Both the position numbers and the translations under genes were made by a program. 64,000 bases of DNA from Leptasterias polaris (lineage: Eukaryota > Echinodermata > Asteroidea > Forcipulatida > Asteriidae), in assembly GCA_037783415.1 (NCBI GenBank), contig JAZGTN010000223.1, positions 124,001-188,000 of the forward strand. The letters are read 5' to 3'. Shown piece after piece: positions 43,135-55,639 of the stretch (position 1 is its first letter; every line of letters begins with the position of its first letter). The notes under the pieces are model-generated. The model was not told where the DNA came from, searched no databases, and was given only the letters and a program-made list of their open reading frames with translations.

Positions 43135-46133
43135 TCAATTCAATTCAATTCAATTCAATTTAATTTATTCGTCATGTATTGTTATACATGAAATTTGCTA
43201 TCCTTTGTACAGCAGTAAAAGTACGTAAAAATATTAAAAATATTAAAAATAAACAAATTGGCAAATAAACACAGTAACACAGTAAACACAGTAAAAACCA
43301 ACAAAGAAATTACACAAAATAATAAAAAGTCATTATTGGACATGCTCCCTACATCCAACAACAGCAATGAATGCCAATCTACAGTGTACAAAAAGGAACC
43401 AGACTACTCATCCACCCAGTCCCGGTCTGGCCACACCGACATGAATGGGAGAAATCAAGATGGTTGCACCATGACAAAGGTCTATTATCTACAAAATTTA
43501 CAGTTAAAATTGTGAATGGCATGAGGTAAAAAAGAGTTCCTAAACCTATTCGTTTTAAGGCTTAACTGACGAATTCTACCGGATTTATTTGTAACCACAG
43601 ACGAGTTGAGAGGATGTGTATTGTCAGACATAATGGAACTAAACTTACACATGAGACTATTATGGACCAACTTCTGAAGACCATCAATGTCCTCACCTAT
43701 AATCCTTCCAGCATGTTTCACAATACGTTCTAGTTTCTTACGATTGCTAATAGTTAGAGAATTAAACCAAGTGATCGAACAAAAAGTTATAACAGATTGA
43801 ATTGTGCTCTGGTAAAACAGTTTTAAAACCCGGGTATTAACATTAAAAGATTTCAGTTTCCTTACAAAGTGTAACCGTTGGTTAGCTTTCTTGTAGACTT
43901 TGGTGGTGTTAGAATTCCAGTTTAGCTGACTATCAACCACAGTACCAAGGTACTTATATTCATTTACTACTTCTACAGACACATCGTTAAGTTTAACAGG
44001 TGACATGGTTTGTTTGGTTCTTTTAAAATTAAAGACCATTTCTTTAGTTTTAGACACATTAATAATTAAGTGATTTTCAACACACCAGTTAACAAACAGA
44101 TCAATATTGGTTCTATAATCCAGTTCATCATTGTCACTTATCAGTCCTGTCAAGACAGTATCATCAGCATATTTAATCAAAATACATGAGTCGCTTTGTA
44201 CCTTAAAGTCACTTGTGAATAAGGAGAACAAGAGTGGCGATAGAACACATCCTTGGGGGACTCCTGTACTTAAATGTGTAATGTCAGAACTAACACCGTT
44301 TACTCTTACCCTCTGTGACCGTTGGAGTAAAAAGTCATTAATCCAAAGGGAAAGTTGTGGATTAACATTTAAATTCTGCAATTTGTGTAATAGAGTCTGT
44401 GGTCTGATGGTATTGAACGCAGACGAGAAGTCAATAAATAATGCACGAGCATAGGTCTTACAGGTGTCAAGATGACTGTAAATGTTATGCAACAGTGTTA
44501 TTAAGGCGTCATCCACACCACGGTGAGCACGGTACGCGAACTGAAAAGGATCTGCTGCTCCCCGTGTTTCATCAAACAGGAAATCTCTGACGATTCTTTC
44601 GAAGCATTTCATAACAATGGGTGTGAGGGCAACAGGTCTGTAGTCGTTGAGAATAGCTGGCTTAGTTGTTTTAGGAATTGGAGTGATTATGGAGGATTTC
44701 CATAGCTTGGGAACTATGTGAGTGTCCAGAGACCATTGAAATAACCGCTGAAATATACATGCGAGCTCTTTGTAACATGATTTCAGAGTTTTACCGGAGA
44801 TCCCGTCTGGACCTGGAGCTTTGTTTGTCCTAATGGATTTAAAAGCCTTTTCAACTTGTGAAGTTGTGAGAACGATATTTTCTTGTGAACCAATTTCTTG
44901 TGAGGCCAGTTTCAAACACAGTTGCGAGTAAGCTGGGTCCTGGTGAATATTAGTACTATCAAAGCGACCATAAAATTGGTTAAGGTCGTTTGCGAACTGT
45001 TTTATGTCATCGGAGGGCACTTTCAACTTATTACGTACACCAAAACCTGTGATGTCTTTCAGTCCATTCCAAGCACTCTTGGGATCACCATTTTCAAATT
45101 TACGTTCGATTTTACTTCCATATGTTTTTTTGCATTTATTGACGAGATGTTTGATTTCTTTCTGTAGTTTGCGTTTTTCTGGAAGATTATTATTATTGTG
45201 AGCCGTATGCTTTCTTTTGACGAGTTCCCGAAAGTCTTTCGTCAACCATGGTTTATTGTTGGGGTAGATCTTTATAATTTTTTCTGGAACTATAAGGTCC
45301 TCACAAAACTTGACGTAATCCGTGATAACACTGGCAGAATCTTCAATTGAGTCTTGAGCTAACAGGACATCCCAATCGGTACATTCGAAACAGCTACGAA
45401 GAGTTTCCATATTGTTATGACTCCAACTCCTAACTTTCCTGGTAGCTGGCTTATTCTGCTTAAGTTTTTGTTTGTATGTAGGGAGTAGGTAAATCATATC
45501 ATGATCTGATTTGCCGATTGGTGCTCTGCTGTACGATTTATAGGCGTCAGGTACGTTGCCATAACACTTGTCAAGAGTACGATGACCTCTAGTGGGGATG
45601 TTTATGTACTGGTGGTAGTGAGGCATGACGGGTTTCAAATCACAATTATTAAAGTCGCCCATAATTAGTTTAACAGCGTCTGGGGATTGTTTTTCCAAGT
45701 CTTGAACAAAATCAGCAACAGTAGTAGAGGCAATGTCTACATCTGCTCTTGGATGGATATACACAACAGTAACAAAAATCTGTGGGAATTCTCTTGGGAG
45801 ATAGTGTGGTCGTAGACCTACGGTGATGAGTTCAATGTCTGGCGAACAATGTTGTTGTTTAACACAAATGTTGGTACACCATCTTTGGTTGACGTAAATA
45901 CAAACACCTCCGCCTGAGGTTTTTCCTGATTCAGGGGTCCTGTCCATTCGTTTGCAAATGAAGTTATCGATATCTGTTTCATTGCTCGTGTGGGAGTCTT
46001 TAAACCACGTTTCGCTGAAACACATAAAACTGCAATCTCTATATTCATTGAGGTATTTAATGTTTGCAGAAAGTTCATCCAGTTTATTGGAAAGCGATTG
46101 TGCATTACCTATCATTATGGATGGTAGTGGTGG
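43135..46133 (-). mobile_element. Non-LTR retrotransposon nested in the Gypsy
   Basis: A 3.0-kb LINE in the same orientation as the Gypsy is flanked by a GTAT duplication (43131-43134 and 46134-46137). Its 3' end is a (TTGAA)n tail on the minus strand (43135-43160), the same pentamer as the LINE at 2849-5572. The 5' end lies just before the endonuclease, so ORF1 is absent. The whole endonuclease/RT frame is open, pointing to a recent insertion. Confidence 0.92.
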
Positions 46134-47924
46134 GTATGGAGGCTGCAGGGGTCGTTTGACTGCATCACAACGGATGAACACATGAGAACAGTTGGATAGG
46201 CTTCGCGGAACTTGAGATGGAGGATGCTGAACCCGTGTCGTGGCTGGGGAGAATTGTGACATGTGATGCCGCAATCGATGGACATATGCAGAAGGATCCA
46301 ACATTGAAGTTAGAGTGTCTGGTGCCACAAATTGTCCAGGGAGTCTGAGTGTTGTGCCGTAGACAAGCTCTGAAGATGTACACTGTAGGTCTTCCTTCAC
46401 TGTAGTGCGAATACCTAACATCACCAGAGGAAGTATTTCATGCCACTTGTCAGGTTGAGTGTGTGCCTTCAACGCGGCCTTTAATTGCCTGTGGAAACGT
46501 TCAACAAGGCCATTGGCTGCTGGGTGGTAGGCTGTTGTACGTGTGCGATTGCAACCTAAAAGTGCAGTCAACTCAGCGAATAAGTTGGACTCAAATTGTC
46601 TGCCACGGTCCGTGGTGATAGTTGAAGGTGTACCGTATCTGGAAATCCACTGACCAACCAATGCTTTGGCGACGGATTCTGCGGTGATGTTAACCAAGGG
46701 AATGGCTTCCGGCCACCTGGTATATCGATCAATACACGTGAGGAGATAACTGTAACCTTCTGAAGGCGGCAATGGTCCTACGAGATCGATATGAATGTGG
46801 TCAAACCTAGCATCTGGAGAGGCAAATGTACCTAAGGGTGAGCGTACATGGCGGTGAACTTTCGCTTTCTGGCATTGAGAACATGTCCTAGCCCATTCGC
46901 GAACATCCCTGTTGATGGAGGGCCAAACAAAGCGAGTGGTGATCAGCTTCTGTGTGGAACGAACTCCTGGATGGGATAGGCAGTGGAGTGCATTGAATAC
47001 ACTGCGTCGATGCTGCGATGGCACGAAGGGGCGGTGGTGATCAGTGGACACATCACACCAGATAGATCCGCGTGTGGTGGGTTGAGGAACTTGCTGGAAT
47101 TGAAGTGAGGTTGTTGAAGCCGTACGCAGCTTGATGAATTCTGCGTCGTTTGTCTGATCAGCCGCAATCTGATCAAAATCGATGGTTGACGTAGTATGAA
47201 TGACGTCAACATTAAATCGAGAAAGTGTGTCAGCGACGATGTTGTCCTTACCACAAACATGGCGGATGTCCGAGGTAAATTGCGAGACAAAATCTAGATG
47301 ACGAATCTCCCTTGGTGAGTGACGATCAGCTTTAGAGTGTAAAGCGCGAGTGAGTGGCTTGTGGTCTGTATATACATGTATGCAGAAATGGCGTCCCTCA
47401 AGGAAATGACGGGAGTGTTTGATAGCCAAGTACATCGCTAACAGTTCACGCCCAAAGGTGCTATATCTTGTCTCAGCTGGCTGGAGCTTCTTGGAGAAGA
47501 AAGCGATTGGCCGCTGATCTCCTTTGGATTGTTGTTGTAGTACCCCACCAACAGCTGTGTCTGAAGCGTCTACCATCAGGCTTAGTGATGCACTTGAGGA
47601 TGGATGAACGAGCATGGTGATGTTCGCTAGGGAACGCTTGATATCGCTGAAAGCAGTCTCGCATTTTTCGGACCATGTGAAAGTGGTTGGCTTACGAGGA
47701 CGCTCTGGTTGATCATGCAATAAATCTGTCAGGGGTGCAAGGATGGCTGCACAATGCGGGAGAAACCGTCGGTAAAAATTGATGAGACCGAGGAAACGAC
47801 GTAATTGACGCACTGAAGTAGGACAAGGGAACTCACTGATGGCAGTGATCTTCTCATCTAGCGGATGAATACCCTGCTCGTCGATGTGATGACCGAGGAA
47901 ATCAAGATTTGTAGAGCTCTCCAA
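43485..47924 (-). CDS. 1,479-codon chimeric frame: Gypsy RNase H/integrase fused to LINE EN/RT
   Basis: Codons 1-595 are Gypsy. The post-RT connection comes first ([16 protein letters not shown]), then RNase H ([38 protein letters not shown]). Next is the integrase HHCC finger ([24 protein letters not shown]) and the DDE core ([42 protein letters not shown]). At the integrase/GPY border it passes without a stop into the LINE: endonuclease ([43 protein letters not shown]) and RT ([10 protein letters not shown], motif [32 protein letters not shown], catalytic KYADDT). It ends at 43485. The fusion is a consequence of insertion phase, not evidence of function. Confidence 0.93.
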   Translation of the reverse strand: MESSTNLDFLGHHIDEQGIHPLDEKITAISEFPCPTSVRQLRRFLGLINFYRRFLPHCAAILAPLTDLLHDQPERPRKPTTFTWSEKCETAFSDIKRSLANITMLVHPSSSASLSLMVDASDTAVGGVLQQQSKGDQRPIAFFSKKLQPAETRYSTFGRELLAMYLAIKHSRHFLEGRHFCIHVYTDHKPLTRALHSKADRHSPREIRHLDFVSQFTSDIRHVCGKDNIVADTLSRFNVDVIHTTSTIDFDQIAADQTNDAEFIKLRTASTTSLQFQQVPQPTTRGSIWCDVSTDHHRPFVPSQHRRSVFNALHCLSHPGVRSTQKLITTRFVWPSINRDVREWARTCSQCQKAKVHRHVRSPLGTFASPDARFDHIHIDLVGPLPPSEGYSYLLTCIDRYTRWPEAIPLVNITAESVAKALVGQWISRYGTPSTITTDRGRQFESNLFAELTALLGCNRTRTTAYHPAANGLVERFHRQLKAALKAHTQPDKWHEILPLVMLGIRTTVKEDLQCTSSELVYGTTLRLPGQFVAPDTLTSMLDPSAYVHRLRHHMSQFSPATTRVQHPPSQVPRSLSNCSHVFIRCDAVKRPLQPPYPPLPSIMIGNAQSLSNKLDELSANIKYLNEYRDCSFMCFSETWFKDSHTSNETDIDNFICKRMDRTPESGKTSGGGVCIYVNQRWCTNICVKQQHCSPDIELITVGLRPHYLPREFPQIFVTVVYIHPRADVDIASTTVADFVQDLEKQSPDAVKLIMGDFNNCDLKPVMPHYHQYINIPTRGHRTLDKCYGNVPDAYKSYSRAPIGKSDHDMIYLLPTYKQKLKQNKPATRKVRSWSHNNMETLRSCFECTDWDVLLAQDSIEDSASVITDYVKFCEDLIVPEKIIKIYPNNKPWLTKDFRELVKRKHTAHNNNNLPEKRKLQKEIKHLVNKCKKTYGSKIERKFENGDPKSAWNGLKDITGFGVRNKLKVPSDDIKQFANDLNQFYGRFDSTNIHQDPAYSQLCLKLASQEIGSQENIVLTTSQVEKAFKSIRTNKAPGPDGISGKTLKSCYKELACIFQRLFQWSLDTHIVPKLWKSSIITPIPKTTKPAILNDYRPVALTPIVMKCFERIVRDFLFDETRGAADPFQFAYRAHRGVDDALITLLHNIYSHLDTCKTYARALFIDFSSAFNTIRPQTLLHKLQNLNVNPQLSLWINDFLLQRSQRVRVNGVSSDITHLSTGVPQGCVLSPLLFSLFTSDFKVQSDSCILIKYADDTVLTGLISDNDELDYRTNIDLFVNWCVENHLIINVSKTKEMVFNFKRTKQTMSPVKLNDVSVEVVNEYKYLGTVVDSQLNWNSNTTKVYKKANQRLHFVRKLKSFNVNTRVLKLFYQSTIQSVITFCSITWFNSLTISNRKKLERIVKHAGRIIGEDIDGLQKLVHNSLMCKFSSIMSDNTHPLNSSVVTNKSGRIRQLSLKTNRFRNSFLPHAIHNFNCKFCR

Positions 47925-49010
47925 ACTGGCATTTGGCTGGGTTGATTACCACTCCAAACTCTGATAATCGTGCGAACAGTAACCTCAAATGTTCATGGTG
48001 TTGTTCCAGCGAGTCGCTAGCCACAAGGATGTCGTCAATATAAGCATATTATACGAATGGCAATCCACGAGTAACCATGTCAATGAAACGTTGGAAGGTC
48101 TGAGCTGCGTTCCGTAGGCCAAAAGGCATGCGCACAAAATGGTACAACCCAAACGGTGTGGTAATGGCGGTCTTGAGAACGTCTTCCGGGTTGACTGGTA
48201 CTTGGTGGTACGCACGAACTAAATCAATCTTGGAAAAGATGTGTTTACCGGTCAGATTGGTCGTGAAGTCATGTAGATGGGGAATAGGATAGCGATCTGG
48301 AACAGTTACTCTATTCAATGCTCGATAATCCCCACAGGGGCGCCAGTCACCAGGGGTCTTCTTCGGCACCATATGCAATGGAGATGACCAGTCGCTGTCC
48401 GATGGAGCAATGATGCCGAGATCAAGCATGTGGTTAAATTCATCTTTCGCAATGGTGAGTTTGTCTGAGGCAAGTCGACGAGGGCGAGCGGTGACCGGGG
48501 GTCCAGTTGTGATGATGTGATGGGTGACTGAGTGTTTAACTGGTAACCCAGTATAAACAGGGCGTGTTACTTCCGGAAATGATGAGATGAGTGTGTCGAA
48601 GGGCGTAGATAACACTTTGACTAACACCGGGCTCAATGAAGGTGATGTTACTTCAATGCCTCGTACAGAAAGGCGAGTTGTCGTATCGATTAACTTGCGG
48701 TTTCTTATGTCAACCAAGAGGGCGTAGTGTTGCAGAAAATCGGCACCAATGATGGCCATAGGAACATCTGCAAGTAGAAACACCCACCGGAAAACTCGAC
48801 GCAGCCCAAGATTTAGTGTGCAGGACTTCTCCCCAAAGGTCGCTATAGGCGATTTATTGACGGCCTGTAGGCGTACTGAGGTGGGTTGTAGCTTGCGTTG
48901 TTTATCCGCTACCGATGGAGGTAAAACGCTAACTTCTGCCCCAGTGTCAACCAGGAACCGGAGGCCAGTTGTGTGATCCGTGAATTAACTACATGTAGGG
49001 GAATTAACGC
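47925..49010 (-). pseudogene. Gypsy protease and RT, with stop before YIDD
   Basis: The protease active site appears as [12 protein letters not shown] (about 48945-48910) and its end as [14 protein letters not shown] (about 48760-48720). RT blocks follow: [69 protein letters not shown] codon (48051-48049) falls five residues before the catalytic YIDDILV box. Downstream the frame shifts near 47925 to join the chimeric frame. These lesions would abolish pol. Confidence 0.9.
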
Positions 49011-49028
49011 CAGGCTGGCTCGTCGCCG

Positions 49029-49968
49029 TTAGTTGCTGGCGGTGGCGTTTTCCGACTTGGCTGGCGTGGAAGTGCGTCGGGAACACGGACTAGAACACTT
49101 ACGAGCATTGCTGCCGTATTTCCAGTGGTACCAGCACTGTTGGTCAGATGACTGGCGATCTGCCGATGGGGTGGAGTTGCGTTGGTTGTTGCGCCCACGA
49201 GAAAAAGAACGAGAACGACCTTGCCTCTGGCCTGCTTGGAAGTGAGTCGTCAATGCCATCACTTGTCTTGTAAGATCGTCAACCTTGTGTTGTAGAGTGA
49301 GTACTTCGGACGGTGCTTGTGGAGGTGGGGGCTGGGCTTGCTGGGGTGGCAGAGCCGAAAATGCTGCGACATGCTGTGAGTGTGAGGGCATCGGCGGAGC
49401 AGACACTTCCACGATCTTGTCGGCTAGATCTGCTAGTGCAACAATGCCCACTGTGTCTGCTGTGGAAGCTAATATCGACTGGACAGTGGTCGGAAGTCGT
49501 TGTAAGAACTGCTTCAAAATCTTTTCCTCAAGAGTGTTTTCGCCGAGCAGCTGACGCATATGACGTAAAAGTTGCGATGGTTTCCAATCACCCAACTCCT
49601 CGGCAATAAGCAGCTGATGAAGGCGCTTCTGTTCCGATGTAGACGTGCGACGAATGAGTTCGGCCTTTAACTAATTGTCATAGCGTGCAGTGGCTGGAGG
49701 CGAGATCAAAATATCTCGAACCTCTTGGGCGATTTCCTGGTTGGAGAGAGCCAATGACGTACGCAAAACGTGTTAGCTGGGTTGTTATCTTGCGTATGAG
49801 AAACTGAGCCTCAACCTGGGCAAACCAAAGGGTTGGGTCGTTGGGCCAAAATGGCGGTAGTTTAAGGCTAACTGCTGCTTGTACATGCTGCGCAGGAGGT
49901 AGAAGGGAAACAGAGGGAGGTGGTGTGTTCTCTGCAGCATCAGGTTTTGCTGGTTTTGGTACTGACAT
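49029..49968 (-). pseudogene. Gypsy gag with zinc-knuckle-like end, frameshifted
   Basis: The likely start is the ATG at 49968 ([11 protein letters not shown]), close to the primer site. The capsid-type segment includes [21 protein letters not shown] single-base frameshift near 49746 and a stop near 49673 separate it from the second frame (49595-49029). That frame carries MRQLLGENTLEEKILKQFL, a proline/glutamine-rich linker and a C-terminal basic region. Its CWYHWKYGSNARKC-SSPC is a CCHC-like knuckle with the spacing seen in several Gypsy lineages. Confidence 0.88.
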
Positions 49969-50030
49969 TGTGTTGTGATGTTGGTCTATACAATTATGAA
50001 AGCTCAGGAATAGAGTCTGCAAATGTTCAG

Positions 50031-50049
50031 ATCACGTCTGGGTCACCAA
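50031..50049 (-). other. Primer binding site of the Gypsy element
   Basis: Directly inside the 5' LTR the minus strand reads tggtgacccagacgtgat after one T. It begins with TGG as required to pair with a tRNA CCA end. The tRNA species is not clear to me. Confidence 0.7.
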
Positions 50050-50564
50050 TGTAGTAATTGAACTAAACTACTTAAGAATGTCTACTGTATAGAACAAAAC
50101 TCACCACTGGTGTCAATATAGTATCAGTATGAGCAAGGACGAGGGAAGACTTGAAGTCCTGTAGGTTGAACTGCTACTCTGGCAGGCTCCGACAGTAGCA
50201 CGGGGCATGAAAATACAGATTTCTCTCCACAGAATAAAACGCTGATTAATCCGGTAAAGAGTGTTCACAAAGACAACAATACGACGGTAGAAACGAAGAC
50301 AAGTTCACTAGTAAAACTGACGAACAAAAACTGCTGTAAATAAGCTGGCTAAACGCTGAGTAGAAAAACGCGAATGAAGAACTATAAAAAACGTGTGCTA
50401 CTATACTCACTGCTAGCAAAACTACATGAGGTCCTGTACATGCTGTAGTGTAGCTCTTTGCTCAGTTGGGTCAAAGTTCAGCTACAATGGTATGGTGTGC
50501 CAAATGCAACACCAAATATAACACAGTAAATATATATAATATACAAACGATTTAGGTCGCTACA
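50050..50564 (-). repeat. Gypsy 5' LTR
   Basis: 515 bp, near-identical to 42254-42772. Followed by the CCGC target duplicate. It would carry the element's promoter, but I cannot point to a TATA box with confidence. Confidence 0.95.
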
Positions 50565-50594
50565 CCGCCAAAACGCCATAGGTTTAACACACGA

Positions 50595-51615
50595 TTTTTA
50601 GCTGTTCCGACCTAGCTGTCGGAACAGCTATTGTTTTTGTCGAGATTTTTATTAGCTGTTCCGATGTAGTCGGAACAGCTATTGTTTTCGTCAAGATTTT
50701 TATTATTTTTAGCTGTTCCGATGCAGTCGGAACAGCTATTGTTTTCATCAAGATTTTTATTTTTTTAGCTGTTCTGACCTTTCAGTCGGAACAGCTTTTG
50801 TTTTCGTCGAGATTTTTATTCTTTTTATTAGCTGTTCCGACCTACTGGCGGAACAGCTATTGTTTTCGTCGAGATTTTTATTATTAGCTGTTCCGACCTT
50901 TCAGTCGGAACAGCTTTTGTTTTCGTCCAGATTTTTTTTTTTAGCTGTTCCGACTTACTGTCGGAACAGCTTTTGTTTTCGTCGAGATTTCTATTATTAG
51001 CTGTTCCGACCTAGCTGTCGGAACAGGTTTTGTTTTCGTCGAGATTTTTATTTGTTAGCTGTTCCGACCTAGCTGTCGGAACAGCTATTGTTTTCGTTGA
51101 GATTTTTATTCTGTTCCGACCTACCTGTCGGAACAGGTTTTGTTTTCATCGAGATTTTTATTTGTTAGCTGTTCCGACCTAGCTGTCGGAACAGCTTTTG
51201 TTTTCGTCAAGATTTCTATTATTAGCTGTTCCGACCTAGCTGTCGGAACAGGTTTTGTTTTCGTCGAGATTTTTATTTGTTAGCTGTTCCGACCTAGCTG
51301 TCGGAACAGCTATTGTTTTCGTTGAGATTTTTATTCTGTTCCGACCTACCTGTCGGAACAGGTTTTGTTTTCATCGAGATTTTTATTTGTTAGCTGTTCC
51401 GACCTAGCTGTCGGAACAGCTATTGTTTTCGTTGAGATTTTTATTCTGTTCCGACCTACCTGTCGGAACAGGTTTTGTTTTCATCGAGATTTTTATTTGT
51501 TAGCTGTTCCGACCTAGCTGTCGGAACAGCTATTGTTTTCTTCAAGATTTTTATTATATTTAGCTGTTCCGACCTAGCTGTCGGAACAGCTATTGTTTTC
51601 GTCGAGATTTTTATT
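50595..51615. repeat. Tandem array of 18 hairpin units (AGCTGTTCCGAC)
   Basis: About 18 units, spaced about 56 bp, each contain the perfect 12-bp stem AGCTGTTCCGAC...GTCGGAACAGCT with a 3-6 nt loop, followed by tattgttttcgtcgagattt ttatt-type spacers. A higher-order 112-bp repeat (alternating aacagct and aacaggt units) fills 51000-51540. CTGTTCCG also occurs inverted (cggaacag) just before the 3' hairpins of the downstream units, so it behaves like a subterminal inverted repeat expanded into an array. Confidence 0.92.
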
Positions 51616-53079
51616 ATATTTCTTATTCTTGTTTCCGCCTAAATCCCATAGCATTTGCACACGTTTTTTGTATACAGGTTATATCCTAGAGCGTAATACG
51701 AAAGAGTGAGATCATTATATCAAGTTGAAGCTTAGTACATGAACTTAACTCTAAATGTAATAAATGTTAAAATTCTTAATTAATTAGCTACTTACAGCGA
51801 GGTGAATATTTAATTAGCCAACCTTGTTAGCACCATATCTCTAAAAGTATACCCCCGATCGTCAAACTTTTTTCAGTTAAGGACTTGTCTTATAATGTAG
51901 ATGTGCCTTTACCCTAACATTCTCCGTCACGTCATCATTACGTCAGTCGTAGGCCTTTTTTCTTTTAGTGTACAAAACACAAACGTTTTGGTGACGTTTA
52001 GGTGATTCAAAACACAACCGTGGCTACAACGCTGTGCTTTTTTGATTAGGTCCAGTCACCTACTTTTGTTTCGTTACTCTGGAATACAGATCGTATTGTG
52101 AAAGCCTGTCAAGAATGGGACTTATCTCAGTTCGCCCAGAAGTAATCCTTAGATGTTATTGACAAACATTCTTAATTAGTTAATCACTAAATGATAGCAG
52201 TGTGAAGTTTTAATTAGCCAAACTTGTCTCTGTAATATCTGAAGAACTACACAACCGATTTTCAAACTATTTTCGGTTCTATACTCCTTGGGCATTGCAG
52301 ATTTGCCTTGGAAAACCGTGACCCCATGTTGACCTTTACCTATGGGTCAACCGGAAGTGGGAACATATCTCATGAATTACACTGCCGATTTTAAAACTTT
52401 TGTTCAGTTATAGACTCCTTGGGCATTGCAGATTAGCCTTGGGTAACCGTGACCCCGTGTTGACCTTTACTTCCAGGTCAACCGGAAGTGGGACCATATC
52501 TCAAGATCTACACAACCGATTTTCAAACTTTTTTCAGTTATAGACTCCTTGGGCATTGCAGATTAGCCTTGGGTAACCGTGACCCCGTGTTGACCTTTAC
52601 CTATGGGTCAACCGGAAGTGAGACCATATCTCAAGAACTACACAACCGATCGTTCAAACTTTTTAAAGTAATGGACTTCTTGGGCATTAGATATTAGCCT
52701 TGGGTAACCGTGACCCCTTGTTGACCTTTACTTCTGGGTCAACCGGACCATATCTCAAGAACTACACAACCGATTTTCAATTTATTTTCAATTATAAACC
52801 ATTTGAGCATTAAATGTTAGACCATGGAGGTAGGGTTAGACAAGGGTTACCATGACCCCATGTTGACCTTTATTTCTGGTTTAAAAGCTCCTTTCGATTC
52901 AGTATCAGAATGAAGACCAGGTTTAGGTTTTTATAGGCACACTTAAGTGAAAAGGGGCCTGTCAAGGGTCAAGAGTCTTCTATCTTGAAATCAGACCAAC
53001 TTTAAAACTTTGAAGCACTTAATCGAAGCAAAACAACACGGAACAGCTTTGTGTTTGTCGACAAACACTTAATGTCTAG
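51616..53079 (+). mobile_element. Helitron/Helentron-like unit 1, non-autonomous
   Basis: The head is tcttgtttccgcctaaatcc. The body contains five diverged copies of a ~115-bp module (52205-52870) with ccatatctcaagaactacac, actccttgggcattg, ttgacctttacttc and gggtcaaccggaagt. The 3' end is cggaacagctt, a perfect 18-bp hairpin GTGTTTGTCGACAAACAC (53051-53068), then ttaatgtCTAG (53076-53079). A 3' hairpin a few bases before a CTAG (CTRR) terminus is the hallmark of Helitrons, which end in T at the target. No Rep/helicase gene is present. Confidence 0.65.
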
Positions 53080-53712
53080 TTATTCTTTGTTTCCGCCTAA
53101 ATCCCATAGCATTTGCACACGTTTTTTGTATACAGCTAATATCTTAGAGCGTAATACGAAAGAGTGAGATCATTATATCAAATTGAAGCTTAGTAAATAA
53201 ACTTAACATGTATTGTGATAATTTTTAAAATTCTTAATTAATTAGCAAATTAACAGCGAGGTGAATATTTAATTAGCCAACCTTGTAAGCACCATATCTC
53301 AAAAAGTATAGCCCCGATCGTCAAACTTTTTTCAGTTTTAGACTTCTGGTATACTGTAGATGTGCCTTTTGGCCTAAAATTACGGACGACGTCACAATGA
53401 CGTCATTTATTGCGCGTTTTCGCCCGTGTACAAAACACATGGAGATAGGGAAAACAAATCCGACTTCTAAAAACATAATTTTTCAATTAGGCTCAACTTT
53501 AACGTCCTAGATTACACGAATGTTTCTTAAAACAAGAAAGATATAGTGACGGTCAGTTTCAAAGCATCAAAACTTATTAAAACATTGTCAGTAGAAAAAA
53601 AAACCGCAAATTCTCAGGCAAATTGAACGCCATGGGTACTCTGACTAGAATTTGATATGTGTTTATTAACGACAAAGAGTAAATTTTCACCTTTTTTTTA
53701 AAGTAAAAAATG

Positions 53713-53771
53713 CACCGTTAAACTCGTATAGCGCCCTCACAGATTGATGGCGCTATATGAGTTTAACGGTG
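53713..53771. repeat. Long stem-loop, unit 2 copy
   Basis: caccgttaaactcgtatagc pairs with gctatatgagtttaacggtg across a 19-nt centre, a near-perfect 20-bp stem. Equivalent hairpins occur at 59377-59445 and 62354-62422 with a different, itself palindromic, centre (caatctgttaaacagattg). Confidence 0.9.
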
Positions 53772-54028
53772 ATCTTTCTTGAGTTTCCTAGACTCGTTCA
53801 AATCCTAAACCCATTTATGACCCGTGTTGTTGCCGTTTTTGTAGAATATACATAGAGTCATCATTCCTGTCGCCGACTGACACAAGTCTACGTTCATTCA
53901 CAAGAATCGAAAAGAATTTGTCTTGCTATCAGCGCAGCTTCGTGTAATCAGATAGTTATTCAGATTTCAGCGTGGACGTAAAGAATCGGAGCGCCGCGTT
54001 CTTGGCGATGTCTACGGCCTTGCAGACT

Positions 54029-54290
54029 TGTCTGCGCTTGGGTTCCGTTCGCCGGAAAACGATATGTTTAAAATTTCTTGTGCAAAGGCATTACTTCAGG
54101 AAACCGCGATGTATCAGTTACAAAACTTGATGGCGGTTGCAATAACTTAATCAATAAAAAGAGCTGATTGAGGAAAGGTGTGGAAGAGAAATTAGTTTTT
54201 CCATGGCTAAACGGTCAGTGTTGGATTTGGGGGTGTGAAGAGACAAAATTACAATACAATCGTATCCCATATGAATTTACTGTTTTAGCC
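54029..54290 (+). pseudogene. Broken copy of the 90-codon unit ORF
   Basis: Same reading as 59689-59961 (ADLSALG, NDMFKISCAKALLQE, QLQNLMA) but with a stop and frameshift after LMAVAIT (about 54150), then out-of-frame remnants of the C-terminal part (FFHG..., about 54195-54290). It shows the ORF is an old component of the repeat family. Confidence 0.75.
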
Positions 54291-55639
54291 TAAACAAATA
54301 TAACATATACTCGATTGGCATTTCAGGGTAGAAAAATTGTTACGATTACGATTTAAATACAACATCATTTTGTTTACCTGCATTTAATTTACAGTTATTT
54401 TTTAATAAACTCGTAATCATTTCTGAAACGGTCAGTTACATGTGTAACCGTTCACATTTATTATGGTCAAAATTTCGCGACACTTTTTGAGGCTGATTTT
54501 TAAACATTTATCCGAACCGTAATAATGTAGATGTTTAACCGGTTGATCGGATGGTTAACCGTGTGACCGTCACAGGCAGGCTTACAAAGCCTCAGCATTT
54601 AAACGTAAACATAAACATTTAAACGTTTAACAGGATTATCGTTTGGTTAACCGGGTAACCGTGCAATCGATTTGTTGTGGAACGCCCTCTAGCGTTCAAT
54701 GTTTCTTGCAACTAATGCCGCACACAAAGTATTGGAAACGATATAGGTGTGTGTGGCAATTATTATGGTCGGCATTTCGCAGCACTTTTCAAGTGAAATT
54801 TTCAACGTTTATCCGAACCGTACAAATGTGAACGTTTAACCGTAAGATCTGTCACTTAACCGTGTAACTGTCACAGGCTTACGTATAAGCTTGCGCATTC
54901 ACGGTTATTTTTTTGTAAACGTGTAACCGTAATTCTGAAACAGTTGATGACCTGTGTAACAGCAGTTTCATAAACAACATTTCATGTAAAAAAAACTGTT
55001 TACACAACCTGCATGTGATCAAAAACATTGTGTCTTCATTCTTCATTGCAGAAATTTGACTTTGCGCATTCACCCTGCAACAACGAGCATGAGAAATCGA
55101 ATTGTTGTGGAACGCCCCCTAGCGTGCAATGTTTCTCACAAATATTGCTGCACGCACAGTTGTATTGAAATAACAAAGACTACGAGTCTGTATAAATTGG
55201 AATGATATGTATGTGTTTTATGGGATATTGTGCTGTGAAAACCGTGATCACAGTTATTATGGTCAGTGTTACGCGGCACTTTTTAAGTGAATTTTTCAAC
55301 GTTTATCCGAACCGTACAAATGTAAACGTTTAACCGTAAGATCTGTCACTTAACCGTGTAACCGTCACAGGCTTATGTATAAGCCTGAGCATTCACGGTT
55401 ATTTTTGGTCAACATACCGTTTCTGAAACAGTTGGTGACCCGTGTAACAGCAGTTTCATAAACAAAATTTCAAGTAAAAAAACCTGTTTACACAACCTTG
55501 CATGTGACCTAATATCCTAAAGCGTAAATATGAAAGAGTTAGATCCTATATCAAATTGAAGCTTAGTACATGAACTTAACTCTCAATTAATGTACATTTT
55601 TGTTAAATTCTTAATATTAATTAGCCCATTTTACAGCTA

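Larger units (their letters stand above)
42254..50564 (-). mobile_element. Gypsy (Ty3-type) LTR retrotransposon, with nested LINE
   Basis: Two LTRs of 519 and 515 bp (TGTAGTAATTG...GTCGCTACA) flank gag, protease, RT, RNase H and integrase on the minus strand. A 4-bp duplication CCGC borders it (42250-42253 and 50565-50568). The flanks join as tttccgc-caaaacgcc, which resembles the tttccgcctaaatccc head of the Helitron-like units, so the element landed in that family. LTRs differ mainly by small indels, indicating a modest age. No envelope gene is seen. It is inactivated by frameshifts, a stop before the RT YIDD box, and the LINE. Confidence 0.95.

Noticed and set aside
50595..51615. CRISPR-like array of regularly spaced palindromic repeats
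   Set aside because: Spacers are themselves repeats of one sequence, the context is eukaryotic transposon DNA, and there are no cas genes.
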